Assembly: GCF_008369105.1 (NCBI RefSeq)
Contig: NZ_VINQ01000003.1
Coordinates: 85,001-149,000 of the forward strand
Direction: 5' to 3'
DNA from: Aquicoccus porphyridii
GTDB lineage: Bacteria; Pseudomonadota; Alphaproteobacteria; Rhodobacterales; Rhodobacteraceae
Length of the DNA: 64,000 nt
Shown: positions 44,343 to 52,575 of the stretch, in pieces
Numbering within the stretch: position 1 is the stretch's first letter
Layout of the letters: each line of letters starts with the position of its first letter
Position numbers and translations under genes: made by a program
The notes under the pieces: model-generated
Told to the model about the DNA's origin: nothing
The model's input: the letters and a program-made list of their open reading frames with translations, nothing else
Databases searched by the model: none

Positions 44343-44990
44343 ATGCTGACCCAGACCCGCCCCGACCCGTCGCCTTCGGCCCATGACCGCGTTTACCGCA
44401 TGTTGCGCACCCGCATCATGCATGGCGACATGGCGCCGGGGCAGGCGCTGACCCTGCGCGGCATCGGCCGCGAATTCGACGTGTCGATGACCCCGGCGCG
44501 CGAATCGCTCAGGCGGCTGGTGGCCGAGGGGGCGCTGACCATGTCGGCCTCGGGTCGGGTGTCGACGCCGGAACTCAGCAATGAGCGGATCGAGGAACTG
44601 GCCGCGCTGCGCGCGCTGATCGAGGTCGAACTGGCCAGCCGCGCCCTGCCACGCGCCCACATGGCGCTGATCGAGCGGTTGCAGACCATCAATACCGGGC
44701 TGGCCGACGCGATCGCGCGGCAGGACCCGGTGGGTTACATCCGCACCAACCTGGAATTCCACCGCACGCTCTACCTGCGGGCGCAGGCCCCCGCGATGCT
44801 GGCCATGGCCGAAACCGTCTGGCTTCAGCTCGGGCCGACCATGCGGATGCTTTACGGGCGGCTCAGGCACAAGGAGGTGCCGCAATATCACCGGCTGATC
44901 ATTTCGGCGCTCAAGGCCGGTGACGAGCCCGGGTTGCGGCTGGCCGTGCGTTCGGATGTGACGCAGGGGTTGAAGATGCTTCAGACCTGA
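44343..44990 (+). CDS. GntR family transcriptional regulator (FCD type)
   Basis: A 215-residue regulator: an N-terminal winged helix (DRVYRMLRTRIMHGDMAPGQAL, then TPARESLRRLVAEGAL) and an all-helical effector domain with the conserved FHRTLYLRAQ and HRLIISALKAGDE, typical of the FadR/FCD subgroup that binds carboxylic acids through a metal. It is alone, not adjacent to an obvious catabolic operon, so its target is unknown. Confidence 0.87.
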   Translation: MLTQTRPDPSPSAHDRVYRMLRTRIMHGDMAPGQALTLRGIGREFDVSMTPARESLRRLVAEGALTMSASGRVSTPELSNERIEELAALRALIEVELASRALPRAHMALIERLQTINTGLADAIARQDPVGYIRTNLEFHRTLYLRAQAPAMLAMAETVWLQLGPTMRMLYGRLRHKEVPQYHRLIISALKAGDEPGLRLAVRSDVTQGLKMLQT

Positions 44991-45036
44991 AGCGGCGCCG
45001 CCCCCCGGTGCCCGGCATGCCCCGCGGTTCGAGCGG

Positions 45037-45999
45037 TCAGGCGGCAAGCCCCTTCGAGCCAAGATCAAGGTAACGGCGGCGGCGGTCCTTGACCAGTTTC
45101 TTTCCCGTCCTCCCGTCAAGCTCGGCCAGCATCGAGGTGATCGCCTCGCCCACCGCCGCGATGGTGGCGTCGCGGTCGCGATGCGCCCCGCCCAGCGGCT
45201 CGCGGATCACCCGGTCGGTGACGCCCAGCTTTTCGAGATCCTGCGCGGTGAGGCGCAGCGCCTCGGCGGCTTCGCGCATCTTCTCGCTGTCTTTCCAAAG
45301 GATCGAGGCGCAGCCCTCGGGCGAGATCACCGAATAGATCGAATGTTCGAGCATCGCGACCCGGTCGGCGGTGGCAAAGGCCACGGCGCCGCCCGATCCG
45401 CCCTCGCCGATGATGACGCTGACCAAGGGCACGCCGATCTGCAGGCATTTCTCGGTCGAGCGGGCAATCGCCTCGGACTGGCCGCGCTCTTCCGCGCCCT
45501 TGCCGGGATAGGCCCCCGCCGTGTCGACAAGGGTGATCACCGGCAGGCCGAACCGGTCGGCGAGATCCATCAGCCGCACCGCCTTGCGATAGCCTTCGGG
45601 CCGGGCCATGCCGAAATTGTGCCGGATGCGCGACTTGGTGTCATGGCCCTTTTCATGGCCGATCACCATCACCGGCCGATCGCCGAACCGCGCCAGCCCG
45701 CCCAGAATCGCATGATCGTCGGCGAAATTGCGATCACCGGCCAGCGGCGTGTACTCGGTGAACAGCGTCTTGATATAGTCACGGCAATGCGGCCGGTCAG
45801 GATGGCGTGCGACCTGGGCCTTCCGCCATGGCGTGAGCCTGGTGTAAAGCTCTTCGAGAAGCTCGCGCCCCTTCTTGTCGAGCGCCGACGCCTCGGCCTC
45901 GACATTCATTTCCTCGTTCGCCCGCGCCATGGCGCGCAGCTCTTCGGCCTTGCCTTCGATCTCGGCCAGCGGTTTCTCGAAATCGAGGTAATTGGTCAT
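45037..45999 (-). CDS. accA: Acetyl-CoA carboxylase carboxyltransferase subunit alpha
   Basis: A 320-residue protein matching AccA: the coiled N terminus ([20 protein letters not shown]), [37 protein letters not shown] and the oxyanion segment [18 protein letters not shown]. With AccD it transfers carboxyl from biotin to acetyl-CoA to make malonyl-CoA, the first step of fatty acid synthesis. GGGAG is found before the ATG. It is alone here, as usual for accA. Confidence 0.95.
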   Translation of the reverse strand: MTNYLDFEKPLAEIEGKAEELRAMARANEEMNVEAEASALDKKGRELLEELYTRLTPWRKAQVARHPDRPHCRDYIKTLFTEYTPLAGDRNFADDHAILGGLARFGDRPVMVIGHEKGHDTKSRIRHNFGMARPEGYRKAVRLMDLADRFGLPVITLVDTAGAYPGKGAEERGQSEAIARSTEKCLQIGVPLVSVIIGEGGSGGAVAFATADRVAMLEHSIYSVISPEGCASILWKDSEKMREAAEALRLTAQDLEKLGVTDRVIREPLGGAHRDRDATIAAVGEAITSMLAELDGRTGKKLVKDRRRRYLDLGSKGLAA

Positions 46000-46170
46000 T
46001 CGGACACTCCCACGCGTGACTTTGCGCTATATGACGTCCCCGACGCCACGATGCAACTCCTGCGCAGTCGGTATCGTTCCGGTAACACTCTTGCCGCCAT
46101 GCCCATGGAACGTGCAAGCTGGGTCAGGCAGCAACATGCCGATGCCACGAGGAATCAGACCGGAGAGGCC

Positions 46171-46800
46171 ATGACCAAGCTTGATTTCCGCAAGGCCGAC
46201 AAGGCGCTCTACACACCACCTTCGGACCAATGGCAGCGCGTCGATGTGCCCGCCATGGTCTACCTGTCCATCACCGGGCAGGGCGACCCCAACGGCCCGG
46301 GTTTCGCCGCCGCGCTCGGGGCGCTTTATCCCGTGGCCTATGGCCTTAAATTCGCCCGCAAACCCGATGGCGATTTCACCGTTTCCCCGCTCGCGGCGCT
46401 GTGGTGGGCCGATGATCCCGCCGCCTTTGCCACGGGCGAGCGCGCCGCGTGGCGCTGGCGGGCAATGTTGCGCGTGCCCGGTGATGCGGACGACGCGGCA
46501 GTTGAAGATATCCGCAAGACCGTTCTCGCCAAGCAGGCGGGCAAGACGGGCGGCGCCGATCCGGCGTTGATCGCCGCTGTGACGCTCACAAGGCTGGCCG
46601 AGGGCGATTGCCTTCAACGGCTCCATCTCGGCCCCTTCGCGGACGAAGCCCCGGTGCTGGCAGATCTGCACGATAACGTGATGCCACGCCTTGGCCTGAC
46701 CTTCGCGGGGCCGCATCACGAGATCTATCTCTCCGACCCGCGTCGCACCGCACCCGAGAAGCTCAGGACCATCCTGCGCCAACCGGTGAAACCGGCATGA
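46171..46800 (+). CDS. GyrI-like small-molecule-binding domain protein
   Basis: A 209-residue protein resembling the GyrI-like family that includes YdeE/BmrR ligand domains: FRKADKALYTPPSDQWQRVDVPAMVYLSITGQGDPNGP is the conserved entry, and GPHHEIYLSDPRRTAPEKLRTILRQPV the exit. The family binds amphipathic ligands or hydrolyses some of them; this one has no DNA-binding domain. GGAGAGG precedes the ATG at 46171. Its stop overlaps the next gene by four bases. Confidence 0.83.
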   Translation: MTKLDFRKADKALYTPPSDQWQRVDVPAMVYLSITGQGDPNGPGFAAALGALYPVAYGLKFARKPDGDFTVSPLAALWWADDPAAFATGERAAWRWRAMLRVPGDADDAAVEDIRKTVLAKQAGKTGGADPALIAAVTLTRLAEGDCLQRLHLGPFADEAPVLADLHDNVMPRLGLTFAGPHHEIYLSDPRRTAPEKLRTILRQPVKPA

Positions 46801-47210
46801 CCGCGCCCCCGCCCATGCCACCCGCCGTTAGGGTCGCTTTCGATGCCTTCCCGGCCCCGGCGCGAACCGGGTGCCTTGCCCTGCGCGCGCTGATCCTCGA
46901 GACCGCCGCGCAGATGCCCGAGATCGGGCGCATCGCCGAAGAGTTGCGCTGGGGCGAACCCGCCTATCTCACCCCCGAGACGAAATCGGGCAGCACGATC
47001 CGGCTCGGCGTGCCGAAATCCGGCGGTTACGCGCTTTTCGTGCATTGCCGCACAACCCTGATCGCCGATTTCCGCGAAATAGCCCCGCCCGACTGGCGCT
47101 TTGACGGGACGCGCGCGGTGCTGTTCGACACGGCGCATCCCCCGCGGCCTGAACCGCTTGCGCTGCTTATCCGCGCCGCGCTGACCTATCACCGCAAAGC
47201 GCCGTCCTGA
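46797..47210 (+). CDS. DUF1801 domain protein
   Basis: A 137-residue protein of the DUF1801 (YdhG-like) family. ALRALILETAAQMPEIGRIAEELRWGEPAYLTP and RLGVPKSGGYALFVHC are characteristic. The role is unknown. The ATGA overlap with the GyrI-like gene indicates a two-gene operon. Confidence 0.85.
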   Translation: MTAPPPMPPAVRVAFDAFPAPARTGCLALRALILETAAQMPEIGRIAEELRWGEPAYLTPETKSGSTIRLGVPKSGGYALFVHCRTTLIADFREIAPPDWRFDGTRAVLFDTAHPPRPEPLALLIRAALTYHRKAPS

Positions 47211-47258
47211 GCGCGGTTTCCGGCGACGCATGTGGATAGGACAGCAACGGTTGACGTC

Positions 47259-47861
47259 CTACCCCACAGGATAAAGCACCGGATAGAGCGTCGCCACCAG
47301 CAAGAGCGCCATCACCCAGTTGAACGCGCGCAGCCGTGCGGGGTTGGTCAGGATGCGCCGCATCTGCTGGCCCATCACCGTCCATGTGCTGACCGAAGGG
47401 AGGTTGACCGCGCCAAAGATCACCGCGACGAGCGCGATCGCCGCCATCGAGCGATCCGGCGCATAAAGCGTGATCGCGGTGAGTGCCATGGTCCACGCCT
47501 TGGGGTTCACCCACTGGAACAGCGCCGCCTGGAGAAAGCTGAACGGCCGTCCGCCGGGGTCGGCGCCACCCTCAGGCGGGGCGGCGTTGGCGATCTTCCA
47601 TGCCAGCCACAGGAGATAACCGACACTGCCGATCTTGAGCAGCGTGTAACTGACCGGGAAGGCATCGAACAACCGGATCAGCCCGGCCCCCACAAGGAAC
47701 ACCATCACCACGAACCCGACCCCGATGCCCAACATATGCGGGATCGACCGACGAAAGCCGAAATTCGCCCCCGACGCCATCAGCATGAGGTTGTTCGGCC
47801 CCGGCGTGATCGACGAGACGAGGGCAAAAAGGACAAGGGCAGACAGCATGGCTTGGCTCAT
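47259..47861 (-). CDS. LysE family amino-acid exporter
   Basis: A 200-residue membrane protein with six hydrophobic segments and the LysE/RhtB signature SITPGPNNLMLMASGANFG, plus FQWVNPKAWTMAL. It exports amino acids or related compounds. The ATG at 47861 begins the first helix; a TTG at 47891 is a poor alternative. It is divergent from an Lrp-type gene across a 64-bp AT-rich region, a classical exporter-regulator pair. Confidence 0.88.
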   Translation of the reverse strand: MSQAMLSALVLFALVSSITPGPNNLMLMASGANFGFRRSIPHMLGIGVGFVVMVFLVGAGLIRLFDAFPVSYTLLKIGSVGYLLWLAWKIANAAPPEGGADPGGRPFSFLQAALFQWVNPKAWTMALTAITLYAPDRSMAAIALVAVIFGAVNLPSVSTWTVMGQQMRRILTNPARLRAFNWVMALLLVATLYPVLYPVG

Positions 47862-47898
47862 GAACACAATAATATTGACTTGCTGACGCAAATAAGGT

Positions 47899-47918
47899 GC
47901 AAATTGCAGAAATTTTGC
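47899..47918. promoter_or_regulatory. Imperfect palindrome in the lysE/lrp intergenic region
   Basis: GCAAATTGCAGAAATTTTGC has GCAAATT and AATTTTGC as near-inverted arms, in the AT-rich gap between the two divergent genes. It is a likely Lrp-type site. Confidence 0.5.
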
Positions 47919-47925
47919 GGATTAA

Positions 47926-48387
47926 ATGCAATTAAAAATGAAACATGACCCGATAACCCAGAAAATATTGCGCGCGCTTACCGATAATGGCCGGATCAGC
48001 AATCTCGAACTGGCCGACCGCGTGGGGCTGTCGCCCTCGGCCTGCCTGCGCCGGGTGGTCGCGCTGGAAAAGGCGGGCGTGATCCGCGGCTATCGCGCCG
48101 TCCTTGATCCCGCGCAGATGGGCGTGGGCTTCCTCGCCTATATCACCGTGGGCCTCAGCCAGCACACCAAGGCCGCGCAGGAAGCGTTCGAGCACGCCAT
48201 GGCGCGCGCGCCCGAGGTGCGCGAATGTCACAACGTCACCGGCGCGGTGGAATACCTGCTCAGGGTCGAAGCGGCGGACCTCGCGGCCTACAAGGCGTTT
48301 CACACCGAGGTGCTGGGCACGTTGCCACAGGTGCAATCGCTCACCACCTACGTGGTGATCGGCTCGCCCAAGGACGAACGGGCCTGA
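47926..48387 (+). CDS. Lrp/AsnC family transcriptional regulator
   Basis: A 153-residue regulator with an N-terminal helix-turn-helix (NGRISNLELADRVGLSPSACLRRV) and a C-terminal RAM ligand domain (GAVEYLLRVEAADLAAYKAF). It probably senses an amino acid and controls the divergent LysE exporter. ATGs at 47926 and 47938 are both possible; no strong ribosome-binding site distinguishes them. Confidence 0.88.
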   Translation: MQLKMKHDPITQKILRALTDNGRISNLELADRVGLSPSACLRRVVALEKAGVIRGYRAVLDPAQMGVGFLAYITVGLSQHTKAAQEAFEHAMARAPEVRECHNVTGAVEYLLRVEAADLAAYKAFHTEVLGTLPQVQSLTTYVVIGSPKDERA

Positions 48388-48412
48388 TCCCATCGCGTGG
48401 CCTTCGGCCACA

Positions 48413-48450
48413 CAGGTTTTGCGCCGCGCTGTCGCGCGTCGCGGCGGGCA
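48413..48450 (+). repeat. GCGCCGCGC/GTCGCGGCG hairpin repeat, copy 2
   Basis: CAGGTTTTGCGCCGCGCT followed by GTCGCGCGTCGCGGCGGGCA, 26 bases after the Lrp-type stop. It matches the copy at 44133-44170 at 33 of 38 positions. Confidence 0.65.
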
Positions 48451-48550
48451 CGCATGGCCAGCGGCGGCAAATCGCCCAGATCGGGCGCGGATGGTTTCCG
48501 ATGCGCCCTGACTGCGCTATCACAGGGGCGTCTTCAGTCATGAGGCCCCC

Positions 48551-49030
48551 ATGCCCCTCACCCGCCGCCTGTTCCTCGTCGCCCCCTTGGCCCTTGTCGC
48601 ATGCGGTCGGCGCGAAAAGGTTTCGACCAGGCGGGCCTCATCGAACTACAACCCGGCGCTTCACCCAAACGAGACGCCCGAACTGCGCGCCCTGATCAAC
48701 AAATGGGCCGATCATTACGAGGTGCCCCGCGAACTGGTCCACCGCCAGATCATCCGCGAAAGCACCCACCGCCCCTGGGCGCGCAACGGGCCCTATTACG
48801 GGCTGATGCAGATCCTGCCCCAGACCGCGCGCTCCATGGGCTTCCGGGGCAAGCCGTCGGACCTTCTCGATGCCGACACCAACCTGAAATACGCGGTCAA
48901 GTACCTGCGCGGCGCCTATCTCGTCGCCGAGGGCAATCAGGACGCGGCGGTGATGTGGTATGCCCGGGGCTATTACTACGAGGCCAAGCGCAAGGGCCTT
49001 CTGGTCGAGACCGGGCTGCGCCCGGCCTGA
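48551..49030 (+). CDS. Lytic transglycosylase lipoprotein (SLT domain)
   Basis: A 159-residue protein with a lipoprotein signal (RRLFLVAPLALVACG; cysteine at about residue 18) and a small lytic transglycosylase domain: catalytic Glu in HRQIIRESTHRP, then YYGLMQILPQTARSMG and NLKYAVKYLRGAYLVAEGN. These enzymes cleave peptidoglycan and the lipid anchor places it in the outer membrane. Confidence 0.88.
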   Translation: MPLTRRLFLVAPLALVACGRREKVSTRRASSNYNPALHPNETPELRALINKWADHYEVPRELVHRQIIRESTHRPWARNGPYYGLMQILPQTARSMGFRGKPSDLLDADTNLKYAVKYLRGAYLVAEGNQDAAVMWYARGYYYEAKRKGLLVETGLRPA

Positions 49031-49053
49031 TCGGGACTTGGCCTGATCCCGTC

Positions 49054-49076
49054 CTTCATCTTGCCGAAAATACTCG
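49054..49076 (-). repeat. Dispersed GTATTT/CAAGATGAA intergenic element, copy f
   Basis: On the minus strand GAGTATTTTCGGCAAGATGA continuing AGG. It lies 24 bases beyond the lytic transglycosylase stop and before the convergent mcl1. Confidence 0.6.
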
Positions 49077-49108
49077 AATCGACCGGCGAGCGGCATGCCG
49101 CACCTGCA

Positions 49109-49140
49109 TAACGCGCGCCGCATTAACTTAATGCGCGTTA
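49109..49140. repeat. Palindromic sequence between lytic transglycosylase and mcl1
   Basis: CGCATTAA-C-TTAATGCG (49119-49135) is a perfect 17-bp palindrome nested in TAACGCGC (49109-49116) and GCGCGTTA (49133-49140). It lies in a convergent intergenic region and may contribute to termination. Confidence 0.45.
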
Positions 49141-49172
49141 ACCCTTGATGCGAAACACCCGGCAGCCGGATG

Positions 49173-49202
49173 GCAGCCGGGCAGCAGCCGGGAGTCACCC
49201 CC
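49173..49202 (+). repeat. CAGCCGGGCAGCAGCCG repeat, copy 3
   Basis: CAGCCGGGCAGCAGCCG followed by GGAG and TCACCCCCC, shortly before the mcl1 stop. GTTAAC hexamers lie at 49137 and 49225. Other copies are at 15706 and 37046-37082. Confidence 0.55.
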
Positions 49203-49225
49203 CGGTTTTTCGCCGCAAATCCGCG

Positions 49226-50185
49226 TTAACCTTTGGCGATCAGCTCGGCCTGGGTGACGACCACCTCGGCCTGTTTGATGCTGGCGATATCGACCAGGCG
49301 GCCCTTGTAGACGGTCGCGCCCGCGCCTGTCCGCTTGGCTTCTTCCATCGCGGCAAGGATTTCGCGGGCCTCGGCCACGGCCTCTTCCGAGGGCGTAAAG
49401 ACTTGATTTGCAAGCGCAATCTGCTTGGGGTGGATGGCCCATTTCCCGACCATGCCCAGCGTCGCCGACCGCCGCGCCTGCGCGATATAGCCCTCGTCGT
49501 CACTGAAATCGCCGAACGGCCCATCGACCGGCAGGATGCCATGGGTGCGACAGGCCGCGACAATCGCCGCCTGCACCCAGTGCCACGGATCGGGCCAGTG
49601 CTTCTGCCCTTCGCGCAGCATGTAATAATTCTCCTGCGTCCCCCCAATGCCCGTCGTCTGCATCCCCATCGAGGCCGCAAAATCGGCTGCTCCCAAGGAC
49701 ATAGCCTTCAAGCGCGGGCTCGATGCGGCGATCGCCTCGACATGGGCGATGCCCGCCGCGCTCTCGATGATCACCTCGAAATCGACCGGCTTTTCGCGCC
49801 CCTTTGCGCGCTCGATCGCGGTGACAAGCGCATCGACCGCATAGACATCTTCACCGCAGCCCACCTTGGGAATCATGATCTGGTCAAGCCGCGGCCCCGC
49901 CTGCTCCATGAGGTCGACGACATCGCGATACCAATAGGGCGTGTCGAGCCCGTTGATGCGAACCGAAAGCGTCTTCTTGCCCCAATCGACGCTGTTGATC
50001 GCCTCGATCACGTTAGCCCGCGCCGCATCCTTGTCCGAGGGGGCAACGGAATCTTCAAGATCGAGGTTTATGACATCGGCCTCCGATGCCGCCATCTTCT
50101 CGAACAGCTTGGTGTTCGAGCCGGGGCCGAAGAGTTGACAGCGGTTCGGACGGGCCGGTGCGGCGGGCTGAATACGAAAGCTCAT
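49226..50185 (-). CDS. mcl1: L-malyl-CoA / beta-methylmalyl-CoA lyase
   Basis: A 319-residue member of the HpcH/HpaI (CitE-like) family. Its sequence closely resembles Mcl1 of Rhodobacter: PARPNRCQLFGPGS, VINLDLEDSVAP, IMIPKVGC, EVIIESAAGIAHVE and GKWAIHPKQIALANQVF. It cleaves malyl-CoA to acetyl-CoA and glyoxylate (and methylmalyl-CoA to propionyl-CoA and glyoxylate), central to the ethylmalonyl-CoA pathway and glyoxylate metabolism. The ATG at 50185 begins the conserved N terminus; the frame is open to 50269. It is divergent from the dgcN operon. Confidence 0.87.
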   Translation of the reverse strand: MSFRIQPAAPARPNRCQLFGPGSNTKLFEKMAASEADVINLDLEDSVAPSDKDAARANVIEAINSVDWGKKTLSVRINGLDTPYWYRDVVDLMEQAGPRLDQIMIPKVGCGEDVYAVDALVTAIERAKGREKPVDFEVIIESAAGIAHVEAIAASSPRLKAMSLGAADFAASMGMQTTGIGGTQENYYMLREGQKHWPDPWHWVQAAIVAACRTHGILPVDGPFGDFSDDEGYIAQARRSATLGMVGKWAIHPKQIALANQVFTPSEEAVAEAREILAAMEEAKRTGAGATVYKGRLVDIASIKQAEVVVTQAELIAKG

Positions 50186-50524
50186 GAGGTGCACCTTTCG
50201 GTTTGTAAGGATGTTGCGCCATTGCTGCGCAAAGCGGTATAAAATTGCGAGGCTTGCTGCAAGGGTCATTTTGCACTTGCAGAATTTTCAAGGCCTTCAC
50301 GCCCCTCACCCGGGCCATCCGGGTCCGTGACCTGAATTCGAGGGCAGAACGGATTCAAACTTGCTTGTTTTTGCATCATTTCGAACAATCATCCATGTTT
50401 GACGGAAATTTCGCAAGAAACTTCGAAACATGGCGCGCTGGAAGGAGATATTGCAAAGCTCTTTCATTGATTCTGCCCAAGGGTTTTGCGATTGGATACC
50501 GGAACGAATTGGAAGGGCCATGGC
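50186..50524. other. Divergent promoter region mcl1 / dgcN
   Basis: 339 AT-richer bases. Visible symmetries are CTTGC-T-GCAAG (50253-50263), TTTTGCA-CT-TGCAGAA (50269-50284) and CCATGTTT/AAACATGG (50393-50400 and 50426-50433). The TTTTGCA repeats resemble sites of short-chain acyl-CoA regulators (ScfR), but this is inference. Confidence 0.5.
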
Positions 50525-51526
50525 ATGATCAAGACACCGTATCTGTTGTTTCTGGGCGACGCGCCCGACCAGCTGGCCGCCAAGGTGGCCCAGGGCATCA
50601 AGGATTGGCGCCCCGAGAATGCGGTTGGCCAATACCGGATGGAAGGGTGCAAGGCCGATATGGGCCTGCCCGACATGGATCTTGCCGCGGCAAAGGCCGC
50701 CGGCGCCAAGACGCTGGTGATCGGTGTCGCCAACCGCGGCGGCGTGATCAGCCAGGCGTGGAAAAAGGTTCTGATCATGGCGCTGGAGGAAGGGTTCGAC
50801 CTCGCCTCGGGCCTGCATAACCTGCTGCGCGACGAGCCCGATCTGGTCGCGGTGGCCGAGGCTTGCGGCCGTGCGCTGCATGACGTGCGGGTGCCCGAGG
50901 TCAAGTATCCCATCGCCAATGGCGTGAAACGCAGCGGCAAACGTTGCCTTGCCGTCGGTACGGATTGTTCGGTCGGCAAGATGTATACCGCCATGGCCAT
51001 GGACGCGGAAATGAAAGAACGTGGAATGAAATCCACATTTCGCGCGACCGGGCAGACCGGCATCCTGATCACCGGCGACGGCGTGCCGCTCGATGCGGTG
51101 GTCGCCGACTTCATGGCAGGCTCGATCGAGTGGCTGACGCCTGACAATGAGCCGGATCACTGGGACCTGATCGAGGGTCAGGGATCGCTCTTTCATGTGA
51201 GCTATTCGGGGGTGACCATGGCGCTTGTCCATGGCGGCCAACCCGACGCCCTGATCCTGTGTCACGAACCGACCCGCGATCACATGCGCGGCCTGCCCGA
51301 TTATCAACTGCCCACGCTTGAAGTGCTGCGCGACACGGCGCTGCCGCTGGCGCAGGTGGCCAACGCGGATTGCAAGGTGGTCGGCATTTCGGTCAACACC
51401 CAGCACATGGGCGAGGATGAGGCCAAAGCCTATCTCGCCGAGGTCGAAGCGCGCATGGGGCTTCCGGCAGTCGATCCGTTCCGGCATGGTGCCGGGCGGC
51501 TGGTGGACGCTTTGGCGACCGCCTGA
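50525..51526 (+). CDS. dgcN: DUF1611 family protein, DgcN-like N-acetyltransferase
   Basis: A 333-residue DUF1611 protein. The N-terminal half has VIGVANRGGVISQAWK; the C-terminal half has a P-loop-like GTDCSVGKMYTA and EPTRDHMRG. Members characterised in marine bacteria (DgcN) take part in D-glutamate use, acetylating D-Glu before racemisation. It is followed by a DgcA-like epimerase and a D-amino acid transaminase, supporting a D-amino acid pathway. The ATG at 50525 is preferred; the frame is open to 50486. Family function is known from few proteins, so the assignment is moderately certain. Confidence 0.75.
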   Translation: MIKTPYLLFLGDAPDQLAAKVAQGIKDWRPENAVGQYRMEGCKADMGLPDMDLAAAKAAGAKTLVIGVANRGGVISQAWKKVLIMALEEGFDLASGLHNLLRDEPDLVAVAEACGRALHDVRVPEVKYPIANGVKRSGKRCLAVGTDCSVGKMYTAMAMDAEMKERGMKSTFRATGQTGILITGDGVPLDAVVADFMAGSIEWLTPDNEPDHWDLIEGQGSLFHVSYSGVTMALVHGGQPDALILCHEPTRDHMRGLPDYQLPTLEVLRDTALPLAQVANADCKVVGISVNTQHMGEDEAKAYLAEVEARMGLPAVDPFRHGAGRLVDALATA

Positions 51527-51564
51527 ACGATCGGCATTTGCACCTGCCGGGGGCGCCTCCGGCG

Positions 51565-51590
51565 GGAGTATTTGTCGGCAAGATGAAAGG
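51565..51590 (+). repeat. Dispersed GTATTT/CAAGATGAA intergenic element, copy g
   Basis: GGGAGTATTTGTCGGCAAGA continuing TGAAAGG, preceded by the hairpin CGCCTCCGGCG region. Its 3' end AAAGG serves as the apparent ribosome-binding site of the next gene. Confidence 0.6.
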
Positions 51591-51598
51591 GTATTCCC

Positions 51599-52564
51599 GT
51601 GCAGATCACTGTGACCCCCGAGACCTTCAAGCTCGCGCAGGCCTTTACCATTTCGCGCGGGTCGCGGACCGAGGCCCGGGTGCTGACCGTGCGGATAGCG
51701 GACGGGTTCATCTCGGGCCGGGGCGAATGTGTGCCCTATGCGCGATATGGCGAGACGCTCGAAAGCGTGACCGCACAGATCGAGGGGCTGTCGGGTCCGG
51801 TGGCCCGCGATGCGCTTTACGATCTGCTGCCCGCGGGCGCCGCGCGCAATGCGGTGGATTGCGCCTTGTGGGATCTGGAGGCCAAGAAGGCCGGCAAAAG
51901 GGTCTGGGAACTGGCCGGTCTGCCCGCCCCGGGGCCCGAGATCACGGCCTATACCCTGTCGCTCGATTCACCCGAAAAGATGCGCGAACAGGCCGCCCAG
52001 AATGCATTCCGCCCTCTTTTGAAGATCAAGCTCGGCACGCCCGACGACATGCCCCGGCTCGAGGCCGTACGGGCGGGGGCGCCGCAATCGACCATCATCG
52101 TCGATGCCAACGAAGGTTGGTCGGCCGAGGTTTATGCCGATCTCGCCCCGCACCTGGTGCGGCTTGGTGTGGCTTTGGTCGAGCAGCCCTTGCCCGCGGG
52201 CGAGGACGAGGCGCTGTTGGGCATGGAGCGCCCGGTGCCGGTCTGCGCCGATGAAAGCGCCCATGACCGTGCCTCGCTGCCCGGGCTGAAAGGCAAGTAC
52301 GACGTGGTCAACATCAAGCTCGACAAGACCGGCGGGCTGACCGAAGCGCTGGCGCTCAAACAGGCGGCGCTGGCCGAAGGTTACAAGGTGATGGTCGGTT
52401 GCATGGTCGGGTCGAGCCTTGCCATGGCGCCCGCGACACTGGTTGCGCAGGGCGCGATGGTGACCGACCTTGACGGGCCGTTGCTTCTGGCCGAAGACCG
52501 TGACCACGCATTGACATTTGACGACGCCGGGGTGCATCCGCCCGTGGCCGAACTTTGGGGCTGA
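51599..52564 (+). CDS. dgcA: Enolase-superfamily dipeptide epimerase-like, N-acetyl-D-Glu racemase DgcA
   Basis: A 321-residue member of the mandelate racemase / dipeptide epimerase group. The catalytic lysine motif is LLKIKLGTPDD, metal ligands fall in VDANEGW, EQPLPAGEDE and CADESAHD, and the second lysine in VNIKLDKTGGL. In DgcN-linked operons the homologue interconverts N-acetyl-D- and L-glutamate. It starts with GTG at 51599 with AAAGG nearby. It is 72 bases after dgcN. Confidence 0.8.
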   Translation: MQITVTPETFKLAQAFTISRGSRTEARVLTVRIADGFISGRGECVPYARYGETLESVTAQIEGLSGPVARDALYDLLPAGAARNAVDCALWDLEAKKAGKRVWELAGLPAPGPEITAYTLSLDSPEKMREQAAQNAFRPLLKIKLGTPDDMPRLEAVRAGAPQSTIIVDANEGWSAEVYADLAPHLVRLGVALVEQPLPAGEDEALLGMERPVPVCADESAHDRASLPGLKGKYDVVNIKLDKTGGLTEALALKQAALAEGYKVMVGCMVGSSLAMAPATLVAQGAMVTDLDGPLLLAEDRDHALTFDDAGVHPPVAELWG

Positions 52565-52575
52565 GGAGACGTGAG

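Noticed and set aside
46080..46165. Possible small SRP RNA (GGGTCAGGCAGCAAC)
   Set aside because: It lacks the GGAAGG(A)AGCAGC core of SRP RNA and no supporting stem was found.
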